Below, one piece after another: positions 16,305 to 24,389 of a stretch of DNA of 64,000 bases. Source of the stretch: Psychrobacillus sp042885655 (GTDB taxonomy: Bacteria > Bacillota > Bacilli > Bacillales_A > Planococcaceae); the NCBI RefSeq assembly GCF_042885655.1, contig NZ_JBHVRO010000013.1, positions 1 to 64,000 on the forward strand, in the 5' to 3' direction. The translations under genes and the position numbers were made by a program. The notes under the pieces were generated by a model, which was not told the origin of the DNA, did no database searches, and worked only from the letters and a program-made list of their open reading frames with translations. Within the stretch, counting starts at the first letter, position 1. Every line of letters starts with the position of its first letter.

Positions 16305-17054
16305 TTATTTTTGCACAATTTCAATCGAATCAATCGTAACATCTTCTAGTGGCTTGTCATTTGCACCTTTATCTACTGCTGCGATTTTGTCAACAACATC
16401 CATCCCATCGATGACTTGTCCGAATACTGTGTGCTTTTGATCCAAATGAGGAGTTCCACCCATCTTTACATATGCTTCTGCAATCTCTTCCGGCCATCCG
16501 CGTGATTTCAATTCATCGGCAGAGGCTGGTGCTTCTGATGCTTGAACGATAAAAAATTGACTACCATTCGTGTTAGGCCCAGCATTTGCCATAGAAAGTG
16601 CCCCTCTAAAATTAAATAGATTCATAGAAAATTCATCTTCAAATTCTTGACCGTATATACTTTCTCCACCCATACCAGTTCCCGTCGGATCTCCGCCTTG
16701 AATCATAAAATCCTCAATTACACGATGGAAAATGATACCGTTATAATAACCATTTTCTGCATGTGTTAAAAAGTTCTCAACTGTTTTAGGAGCAAGTTCT
16801 GGGAACAACTTAATTTTAATAGATCCCATTGATGTGTTCATAATAACTAAAGCTTCGTTAGAAGCAACTTCTGTTGAAAGTTGTGGATACATTGTTTTCT
16901 CTCCTTCTTGTGCTGTTGTCTTGTCCTCTTTATTATCTAGCTTTGTTTCATTTTCTGTTGATGCAGCATCGTTTTTCGTTTCAGAAGTTTTTTGTCCGCA
17001 TGCACCTAAGCTTAATACAGCAATTATTAAACATAAAAAAATGATTTTCTTCAT
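16305..17054 (-). CDS. Lipoprotein peptidyl-prolyl cis-trans isomerase (cyclophilin)
   Basis: 249 residues. The signal peptide ends in the lipobox LSLGAC (Cys about residue 19), so the protein should be anchored outside the membrane. A low-complexity, charged linker follows, then a cyclophilin domain at about residues 62-247 with FHRVIEDFMIQGGDPTGTG and NGSQFFIVQ, the active-site motifs. It is exported rather than cytosolic like PpiB, suggesting a role in folding secreted proteins next to or instead of the parvulin PrsA. Confidence 0.88.
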   Translation of the reverse strand: MKKIIFLCLIIAVLSLGACGQKTSETKNDAASTENETKLDNKEDKTTAQEGEKTMYPQLSTEVASNEALVIMNTSMGSIKIKLFPELAPKTVENFLTHAENGYYNGIIFHRVIEDFMIQGGDPTGTGMGGESIYGQEFEDEFSMNLFNFRGALSMANAGPNTNGSQFFIVQASEAPASADELKSRGWPEEIAEAYVKMGGTPHLDQKHTVFGQVIDGMDVVDKIAAVDKGANDKPLEDVTIDSIEIVQK

Positions 17055-17189
17055 GAATCATTCACCCCAAATTAGTTTACCATAATGAAAAGCGTTTTTC
17101 AGTGTCAAAGTATCTAACTTTCTTAGCTTCACGAAATGTCCTATAATAAGATTTAGAAAGTACGCAACAAATAGAAAGAAGGGATTTGG

Positions 17190-18431
17190 GTGAGCGTACA
17201 AAAAAGAAATTTTATCATTATGTTTTTTTCAAACTTTTTAGTATCTGGAACAATGACGATGATAATGCCATTTTTATCTCTATACATTAAAACGATGGGC
17301 GATTTTTCTGATGCATATACCCAGAAATGGGCTGGACTAATTTTTGGAGCTACTTTTGTTTCTGCATTCATTATGTCTCCTATATGGGGACGAATAGCCG
17401 ATAAATATGGGTACAAGCCTATCCTTATTATTAATGGATTCGGCATTGCAATAAGTGTGCTATTAATGGGATTTGTCCATTCCGTGGAAGCTTTCTTTGT
17501 GCTTCGTTTATTTATGGGAATCGTTACTGGATTTATCCCAACTTCTCTCGCATTCATTAGTTCTCAAACTCCTAAGAATATTGCTGGGAAAACGATGGGT
17601 ACGTTGCAAATGGGAAGTGTTTCTGGAACCTTATTTGGTCCAGTAATCGGTGGGTTTTTAGCTGATACATTTGGATTTCAATATACATTTATTATTACGG
17701 CTAGCGCTGTATCTGCTGCCGCTCTACTAGTTATTTTCGGAGTACAAGAATTAAGAAAAGAAAAGAAAAAAGGCGATCATGAATATTCTAGAAAAACGGT
17801 TATCTCAGGTATTTTTCATCACCGTTTGATATTGAATGTGCTAATGATCACTTCCCTTATACAAATCGGCTTATTTAGTATTCAACCACTTTTATCTTTA
17901 TATGTTTCTCATTTAACAAATTCCAATGAAGTTGCTTTCCTTGCGGGAATAACATTTAGTGCAACAGGAGTAGGAAGCTTATTATTTGCGAGAGTATGGG
18001 GAAAACTAGGAGATTCAATCGGATACGAAAAAGTGTTATCTGCACTTCTTGTAATTGCATTTATTTTCATTGTTCCCATGGCTTTTGTAACTGCTTTATG
18101 GCAACTCATTGTTCTCCGTCTTCTTTTCGGTATTGCTTCGGGTGGACTAATACCTATTACAACTGCACTTATTAGACGAGAAGCTCCTATTGAGGTGCAA
18201 GGAGAATTAATGGGCTATAATACAAGTTTTCGTTTTTTAGGAAATATAATTGGACCTATGTTTGGTGGTTTCATCAGTGGATATATAGGAATTTCTTCCG
18301 TTTTCTTTGTTACTGGAGCTTTATTCCTAATTGCATTTTTTATTATTTATTTTGCAAGGAAGAAACCTGTCCAAGATTTTGAAAATGTTTTATTAGAAGA
18401 AGAAATGCATGAAAAAGCAACTAGTTCATAA
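17190..18431 (+). CDS. MFS drug exporter, 12-TM (DHA1/MdtG-like)
   Basis: 413 residues with about 12 TM segments. The MFS loop 2-3 motif is GRIADKYGYKPI (about residues 67-78). The antiporter motif C region is GSVSGTLFGPVIGGFLAD (about 148-165). Start is GTG 17190 with GAAGGGA upstream. It lies 18 bp ahead of the PBP gene and is probably co-transcribed. Substrate unknown. Confidence 0.82.
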   Translation: MSVQKRNFIIMFFSNFLVSGTMTMIMPFLSLYIKTMGDFSDAYTQKWAGLIFGATFVSAFIMSPIWGRIADKYGYKPILIINGFGIAISVLLMGFVHSVEAFFVLRLFMGIVTGFIPTSLAFISSQTPKNIAGKTMGTLQMGSVSGTLFGPVIGGFLADTFGFQYTFIITASAVSAAALLVIFGVQELRKEKKKGDHEYSRKTVISGIFHHRLILNVLMITSLIQIGLFSIQPLLSLYVSHLTNSNEVAFLAGITFSATGVGSLLFARVWGKLGDSIGYEKVLSALLVIAFIFIVPMAFVTALWQLIVLRLLFGIASGGLIPITTALIRREAPIEVQGELMGYNTSFRFLGNIIGPMFGGFISGYIGISSVFFVTGALFLIAFFIIYFARKKPVQDFENVLLEEEMHEKATSS

Positions 18432-18449
18432 GGAATTGGAGTCCAACAA

Positions 18450-20309
18450 ATGCGCCAACTAATAGGTTTTTTATTCATCATTATATGTTTTCCAATCATT
18501 TGGATATTGTACTCATTCATTCATTCTGAATTACTTGCGGCATCTTCTTTTAATGAAGAGTTAGCACAATCAATTCAACTTTCCAGTCCAGTCATATCAT
18601 CTCCAATCGTTTTATTAGATGAGAACGAGCATACTTTTTCAGAGGATTATGTGGAATGGAGAGATCCACTTCCACTTGAGTCTATTCCTTTGTTTGTGCA
18701 AGAGTTGTTTATTCAAAGTGAAGATGTGGAATTTTACAACCATATTGGTTTTAATTTTAGTGCAATTTTCCGAGCTGTATTTGCTAATGCTTCCGCAAAT
18801 TCAAAAGATCAAGGAGCAAGTACGATTACTCAACAATTAGTTAGGTTAAGGTACTTATCTACTGAAAAGACGTATGAACGTAAAGTAACGGAGCTTGTCT
18901 ATGCTTATGAAATGGAAAAGCAATCTACGAAAGAAGAAATCCTAGCAAATTATTTAAATGAAATCTATTTTAGTAACCAAGTATATGGAATTGGGGCAGC
19001 TGCAACTTATTATTTTGGGAAACCACTAAATCAATTATCTGAAGCAGAACTTGCATTTATTAGTGCGATACCAAACAACCCGAAAATTTATAATCCTCTA
19101 GAACACTTTGAAGCTACTAAAAAGCGTCAAGAATTGCTTATAGATGTTTTAGTGAAAAAAGGGAAAATAACTGCAGATTACGGAGAAACATTAAAAAGCC
19201 AACCAATTGTTCTACTTACAAAAACAAAAAAACAACTTTACCCTGCCTATGGCACATATGTATTGGAAGAATTAAAAACCCTAATTGCTGAAAAAGAAGG
19301 TTTTATCGAAAAAATGAATACTGCTCAAAATGAGCAGCAAAAACTTATTTTCGAAAATGAACTTCAAACAAAAGTGAACGCTGTTATTGCACAGGGTGTT
19401 TCGGTTTATACAGCTCTTAGCCCTTTAAAACAACAAAACGATGAAAAATATATAAACCATTTACTATATAAAACACCTGACTTGCAAGCTGCATCAGTTG
19501 TCATAAACAATGATACACGAGAAATTGTTAGCATCTTTGGCGGTAAAGATTATAAAAAGTTCGATTTTAATCGTGCATATCAGGCAGTTCGCCAACCTGG
19601 GTCAGCACTTAAACCATTACTTGTGTATGCACCAGTCTTTGAAACTACTACACTTACTCCTAATAACACAATTAATGGTGGGAAACTATGTATAGGTAAT
19701 TATTGTCCTAGAAACTATGGAGGAAGAGTATACGGTTATGTAACAATTAAACAAGCATTCCGTTTAAGCCATAACACCCCTGCAGTTAGATTGCTAGAAA
19801 CTGTAGGAATCGACAATGCTTTTGATAAATTAAACCAGTTTCAATTTAGCCATATTACAAAAGAAGATCATTCGTATGCTGCTGCACTAGGTGGACTGAC
19901 AAACGGTGTAACGGTATTAGAAATGGCGGATGCTTACACTAGTTTTTCAAATGGTATGTACAAACCTGCTCATGCAATACGCAAAGTAACTGATAAAAGT
20001 GGGAATATTTTATATGAATGGAATGAAGAAAAAGTAGAAGTTTGGTCACCAAAAACGGTACAAACAATGAGGGCACTACTTTCAGACGTTGTTCAAAATG
20101 GTACCGGAAGAGGAATATCTATTCCATCTACCTATGTAGGTGCAAAAACAGGAACAACAAATGATTTTTATGACTATTGGATCGCCGGGCTAACAGATAA
20201 ATATACATCTGCAGTATGGATAGGCTATGATATGCCAAAGAATATGAAACCAATCGAATCGAAAAAAATTCACCTTTCGATTTTCAATAAAATTATGACG
20301 AACGAATAA
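18450..20309 (+). CDS. Class A penicillin-binding protein (bifunctional glycosyltransferase/transpeptidase)
   Basis: 619 residues with one N-terminal TM anchor. The GT51 domain spans about residues 65-235: EDVEFYNHIGFN, GASTITQQLVR and NYLNEIYFSNQVYGIGAAA. The transpeptidase spans about 340-610, with Ser-x-x-Lys in QPGSALKPL, the second motif LSHNTPAVRLL and KTGTTNDFYDYWIAG. It polymerises and cross-links peptidoglycan outside the membrane. It is shorter than B. subtilis PonA and lacks the C-terminal low-complexity tail; PbpF/PbpG-like proteins are the nearest in size. It ends at a strong terminator. Confidence 0.9.
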   Translation: MRQLIGFLFIIICFPIIWILYSFIHSELLAASSFNEELAQSIQLSSPVISSPIVLLDENEHTFSEDYVEWRDPLPLESIPLFVQELFIQSEDVEFYNHIGFNFSAIFRAVFANASANSKDQGASTITQQLVRLRYLSTEKTYERKVTELVYAYEMEKQSTKEEILANYLNEIYFSNQVYGIGAAATYYFGKPLNQLSEAELAFISAIPNNPKIYNPLEHFEATKKRQELLIDVLVKKGKITADYGETLKSQPIVLLTKTKKQLYPAYGTYVLEELKTLIAEKEGFIEKMNTAQNEQQKLIFENELQTKVNAVIAQGVSVYTALSPLKQQNDEKYINHLLYKTPDLQAASVVINNDTREIVSIFGGKDYKKFDFNRAYQAVRQPGSALKPLLVYAPVFETTTLTPNNTINGGKLCIGNYCPRNYGGRVYGYVTIKQAFRLSHNTPAVRLLETVGIDNAFDKLNQFQFSHITKEDHSYAAALGGLTNGVTVLEMADAYTSFSNGMYKPAHAIRKVTDKSGNILYEWNEEKVEVWSPKTVQTMRALLSDVVQNGTGRGISIPSTYVGAKTGTTNDFYDYWIAGLTDKYTSAVWIGYDMPKNMKPIESKKIHLSIFNKIMTNE

Positions 20310-20337
20310 AAGAAGCTACGAATTTGTAGCTTCTTTT
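20308..20337. terminator. Bidirectional terminator
   Basis: 12-bp stem AAAAGAAGCTAC / GTAGCTTCTTTT between the convergent PBP and DHA2 transporter genes. Confidence 0.88.
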
Positions 20338-20388
20338 ATTCTAATTAAATGGGAACTTGCTTTAAAAAAAGGAATGATAAATTTATAT

Positions 20389-21879
20389 TTAATGCCCCAT
20401 CATCATCGTTGCATCCGGTTTTTCTTCATTATCCCCTTCATGATCGTCCTTCAAACGCGGTTTGCGCAAGGTAAGACTCATGAGTATACCAAATGCAGCA
20501 ATACATGAGGTAAGCAAGAAAATATCACCGAACGCCAATGCGGAGCTTTGGGCCAAGTTAGCGTTCGCTCCCGCTTCAACCATATGGTGAGTAGTTCGAG
20601 AAGTTAAGAAACCTGTTAATCCAGCAATTGCGAAAGACATTACTACTTGCTGAGTAGCTGTTGTAAGCGGTGTTATCCGACTTACAAGTTTACGAGGAGC
20701 AGAATTTAATACATGTGTATTAAGTGCCATCATCGATAACCCCATACCAGATCCCATCATAGCCAGTGGCAGCATCAGCGTAGTCCTTGTGCTATCTAAA
20801 TCGATTTTAGACAATAAGAATAAAGCGGTTGAAATAATAATTAATCCAACAAAAGCTAACGGACGAGCCCCCACTTTATCAAATAGCTTACCTCCAATTG
20901 GCATAAACACAACAGATGCAAGTGCCATCGGAAGAGTCGTTAACCCGCTTTCCAGTGGTGTATAACCTAGAAGATTTTGCAAGAACAATGGAACCATCAG
21001 AATGGAACCCATCAGCGCAATTTGAGAAATCCAAGTTAAGATTACACCTCTTGTGAAATCAGATGAACCAAATGCACGAAGCTCAAGAAGTGGTTGTTTC
21101 TGACGAAGCTCCACGAAAATAAACACTGCAAGTGCGACACCACCGACGATTAACCCGGTTAGTGTTCTTGTAGAAGTCCAATCCGTACCACCTTCACTCA
21201 TACCGAACGCAAGCATGGAGAAGGCAATCGGTGCCAATATCATTCCCCAAACATCAAGGGCTGGTGTTTTATGTCGCTCAATGATCGGCAAATACTTCAA
21301 GCCAACTAATAATGCTGCAATTCCTATTGGAAGGTTAATAAGGAATATCCAGTGCCATGATGCAAGACCAATAAGCCATCCTGACAAAATCGGTCCAGCT
21401 GCTGGTGCAAGAAGCATAGGAATACCCAGCATCGCCATTACAGATCCCCTCTTCTCGGGTGGAGAAAGCTTAAAGATCATGGCCATTCCTATTGGAGAAA
21501 CCATTCCTCCTCCAAGTCCTTGAATAACTCGGAAAAGAACAAGCTGTTCTGAAGTCTGAGCGAGAGAACAAAGAACCGAACCAATAGTAAACAAAGCAAT
21601 TGTAGTTAGAAAAACTTGCTTTGCCCCGAACCTATCAGTTAACCACCCCGCAAGCGGAATCACTGCGGCAAGGGAAAGTGTATAACCTGTAATTGTCCAC
21701 TGGATTGTTTTAAGTGTAGTATCGAAGTATGCTTGTAAATTGGGAATTGCTACATTAACGACCGTGCTATCCAGAATAACCATAATCATCCCTATAATTA
21801 CGGCCATAAGAGGCAAAATAAGTGCCTTTACTGAAAACTCAGGCTGTTGCTCTGCCGAAGCAGTGTTTTGTGTTGACAT
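20389..21879 (-). CDS. DHA2 family MFS multidrug exporter, 14-TM (EmrB/QacA/LmrB type)
   Basis: 496 residues with about 14 TM segments. Motif D1-like LDSTVVNVAIPNLQ is at about residue 41. The loop 2-3 motif is GWLTDRFGAKQVF (about 78-90). Motif C is GPILSGWLIG. A His-rich C-terminal tail ends in MMMGH. It is divergent from a TetR regulator, with a long inverted repeat between them, the common layout of self-repressed drug efflux loci such as LmrA-LmrB. Confidence 0.88.
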   Translation of the reverse strand: MSTQNTASAEQQPEFSVKALILPLMAVIIGMIMVILDSTVVNVAIPNLQAYFDTTLKTIQWTITGYTLSLAAVIPLAGWLTDRFGAKQVFLTTIALFTIGSVLCSLAQTSEQLVLFRVIQGLGGGMVSPIGMAMIFKLSPPEKRGSVMAMLGIPMLLAPAAGPILSGWLIGLASWHWIFLINLPIGIAALLVGLKYLPIIERHKTPALDVWGMILAPIAFSMLAFGMSEGGTDWTSTRTLTGLIVGGVALAVFIFVELRQKQPLLELRAFGSSDFTRGVILTWISQIALMGSILMVPLFLQNLLGYTPLESGLTTLPMALASVVFMPIGGKLFDKVGARPLAFVGLIIISTALFLLSKIDLDSTRTTLMLPLAMMGSGMGLSMMALNTHVLNSAPRKLVSRITPLTTATQQVVMSFAIAGLTGFLTSRTTHHMVEAGANANLAQSSALAFGDIFLLTSCIAAFGILMSLTLRKPRLKDDHEGDNEEKPDATMMMGH

Positions 21880-21923
21880 AAGTTAATTCCTTTCCTTGAC
21901 CAAATATGTTGAACGTTTTACTA

Positions 21924-21959
21924 TTGACCTATAGTTTTTTAGAAAAACTATCCAGTCAA
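21924..21959. promoter_or_regulatory. Probable TetR operator overlapping divergent promoters
   Basis: A 36-bp imperfect palindrome. The left arm TTGACC-TATAGTTTTT mirrors the right arm (read on the minus strand) TTGACT-GGATAGTTTTT. Both ends supply a TTGAC -35-like element, one for each direction, so a repressor bound here would cover both promoters. Confidence 0.65.
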
Positions 21960-22025
21960 AGGTTACTTTTTTATTCTACTTTTTTTAAATTCAATGTCAA
22001 ATATTTTTTTATATGGAGGAAAACC

Positions 22026-22901
22026 TTGAGCATTATCAGACAAAATATTATTGAATCTGCTACTCGACATTTTTCAGAGAATGGCTACGAAGCTACTTCC
22101 ATACAAGAAATAGCAGATGATTGTGGAATTGCCAAAGGGTCTTTATATAAATTTTTCCCATCAAAAGAAGATTTATATATTGCTTTTCACGATTCACAAC
22201 AGATGGCCATGTACACTAAAATTGAAAAAATTCGAGGAGATGCAACACGATCCTTGAGGGAGGTATTTATTCTCGAAACCGAATGTCATTTCGAATTTTT
22301 CCTAAATAATAAATTCATTATGCATGATATCAAAAAAATGAACACTTCAAAGGGACATTATGCCCCGTACTTCCTTCGTTTAAGAGCAAATCATCTAAAA
22401 TACAGTAAGGAGAGTTTGATTCGATTTCTAGGAGAAGTAATATGTCCTAATATTTGGGATTTAGTTATCATGTATAACGGTATTGCGAGGGAATTTATTT
22501 TCCTTGTGCTATACGAAAACAAACCGCTGAATAGCAGAAATATTGCGGTTTATATCGCTGATCGAATCGAAGAACTATCCGAATGTATCGTACAAAAGAA
22601 AACAAAGCCGATCTTGCAAAATTCTTTAATGGACAATTATATGCAATATGAGATAGCAGAAAAATCAATTCCAGTTGAAGAATATCGAACATATTTGCTT
22701 GGAAACTTATTATCTACCGTTAAAGAGCTTCCTATAACAAATTTCCGAAAAACGGAGCTAAACGATGCGATCGCTTTGCTTCAGGAGGAACTTACAAAAG
22801 AGGCACCTAAGTCCATTCTTATTCATGCTTTGCTGGACTTTATTGGAAAAGAGCATGAATTGAATAATATCGTTAGTCAATTAAAAAGATATATTTTTTG
22901 A
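22026..22901 (+). CDS. TetR/AcrR family repressor of the adjacent exporter
   Basis: 291 residues, longer than usual for TetR proteins. The HTH lies at about residues 8-55: IIESATRHFSENGYEATSIQ, AKGSLYKFFPSKEDLY. The ligand domain fills the rest and I cannot assign it. Start is TTG 22026, which has GGAGGA six bases upstream; 40 codons of open frame before it lie in the operator region and have no ribosome binding site. Divergent from the DHA2 exporter. Probably autoregulated through the palindrome at 21924-21959. Confidence 0.82.
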   Translation: MSIIRQNIIESATRHFSENGYEATSIQEIADDCGIAKGSLYKFFPSKEDLYIAFHDSQQMAMYTKIEKIRGDATRSLREVFILETECHFEFFLNNKFIMHDIKKMNTSKGHYAPYFLRLRANHLKYSKESLIRFLGEVICPNIWDLVIMYNGIAREFIFLVLYENKPLNSRNIAVYIADRIEELSECIVQKKTKPILQNSLMDNYMQYEIAEKSIPVEEYRTYLLGNLLSTVKELPITNFRKTELNDAIALLQEELTKEAPKSILIHALLDFIGKEHELNNIVSQLKRYIF

Positions 22902-22959
22902 ACCTTCATTATTAGATAACTGAATCAAATCTTCATAAAAATAACTTTGAAAAATAAGA

Positions 22960-23640
22960 AAAACGCAAGCATCTTTTAAGTGCAACTTGTCTTTACTACT
23001 TCCAGAGTGCTTTGGACGAAACATTGGCTACACTATTACCGTTGGAATTATGTAGCTGGAAGTGACTGCGTCACTTCCAGCTACATTTTTTTCGGTAATC
23101 TTGTGGTTATTGTTTGTCCGTCGCCCTCTTGAGATGTGTAGATACTAGGTGCATTAGGTTTGGATAATGAGTGAATATATCCTTTCCTATACTTTTAAAA
23201 GCGGACGAAGATGCAATTTCGTCCGCTCAACGCTTCTTTATTAATGGTTACTATCTATTTTTTATGGTTCCACTTGCCCTATTGATAAACAATGACAAGT
23301 ACTCACTTAATGGATTGTAGTGAAAGGTGGCGACTCCAGTCGGAGGCCAACAGGATATTGGTCACGAAGGCGTTGCCACACGATGTGGAGTTGTCCTTGG
23401 CACTCCTGGAATATATGAAGACATAATGCTTAAGTAGAAATTCCTAATAAAGTAATTAATTTTAAAGGTTATTGATAAGTCCCCTTGATTAGTGTTCGTT
23501 GTTGTTTGGAGTGCAGGTGCTCGACTCCTGCGAGAATTGCATGAGTCTTGAGACCCCGCAGGTAGCGAAGCGAACGAGGAGGCTCAAGCCATGCCCGCGG
23601 AAAGCGAGCGCCGGAACGGAAAGCAAGTTGTTCATCACAT
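22960..23640 (+). repeat. Mosaic intergenic repeat R3 (modules A, B, C and a second C)
   Basis: The 767-bp gap between the TetR gene and yufK is filled by repeat material. Module A (about 22963-23100) starts GCAAGCATC, passes CCAGAGTGCTTTGGACGAAAC and holds a long hairpin at 23050-23086 inside a TTACCG / CGGTAA frame. Module B (about 23107-23245) holds the hairpin GCGGACGAA / TTCGTCCGC at 23201-23226. A first module C with GGTGGCGACTCC and CCAACAGGATATTGG is near 23330-23400. A second, with GAGACCCCGCAGG and GCGAACGAGGAGGCTC, spans about 23497-23640. Confidence 0.75.
23050..23086 (+). repeat. Module A hairpin, copy 1
   Basis: Perfect 17-bp stem (arms 23050-23066 and 23070-23086). The core next to the loop is GGAAGTGAC / GTCACTTCC, and the outer arm begins ATGTAGCT. 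Compare the copies at 32757-32793 and 34023-34073: same core, different outer arms. Confidence 0.85.
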
Positions 23641-23668
23641 ATAAATTTAAATGAATCTTTTTCTGATA

Positions 23669-24229
23669 TTAAAGAAATGGTAAGCTTGCCATTACTCCGT
23701 TATAAAGTTTAATAATGACATAGATTACTAATGCTAAAAAAAGGCTCCAAACAAGTATCTCAAACATGATCAAACCCACTGTCCCCATCAAACTCATTGA
23801 ACTGCTTAATTTAAATACGACATAGACAAAATAAATGAATGCTGTCGAAAGAAAGACCACAAGCAATATTGGAAGGGATTGAAAACCTATTGCAGAAACC
23901 ACCGCTCCAATAAAAAAGATAACGTACCCGCCTCGAGCTTGTGAAATTGTCTTACCCTCTAAATCCCTCGAGAAAAATAACATACCTAATTCATGAATCG
24001 TTTCAGCAATTAACTTGAAAGCAGAAAAAAGCATAAAATAAATGAGTGCAAAAATAATGAGTAAAAATAACTTCAATTCCAAATCCGACAGAAACTCTCT
24101 CATACCACTATAGACACCGATAACTTTAAAAAGATCCAGTGCTTTATTCATTGTAAAGATGGAAAAAGATAAACTGAATAATAAAATGGTAATTAAAGGT
24201 AAAAATCCAAACACATATGGGTTCTTCAT
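23669..24229 (-). CDS. yufK: Polytopic membrane protein, YufK-like
   Basis: 186 residues with about five TM segments and short polar loops. No enzymatic motif is visible. It resembles B. subtilis YufK (about the same length, encoded in the same yuf-mrp neighbourhood), of unknown function. It is divergent from mrpA. Start ATG 24229 with GAGGAG upstream. Family assignment is from memory of size, topology and context. Confidence 0.6.
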   Translation of the reverse strand: MKNPYVFGFLPLITILLFSLSFSIFTMNKALDLFKVIGVYSGMREFLSDLELKLFLLIIFALIYFMLFSAFKLIAETIHELGMLFFSRDLEGKTISQARGGYVIFFIGAVVSAIGFQSLPILLVVFLSTAFIYFVYVVFKLSSSMSLMGTVGLIMFEILVWSLFLALVIYVIIKLYNGVMASLPFL

Positions 24230-24389
24230 AACTGCTCCTCATATTTTAATTATGTACACTTTTGTATCATATCGAAGAAAAGGTACATTCTGCAAGTAGC
24301 TTTCAGTTACTTTGCCATGCATTTACCTCACTTTTACGTTATAATTTTTAGGATGCATTTAAATACATACTTTTGAAAGGAGGATTCCT

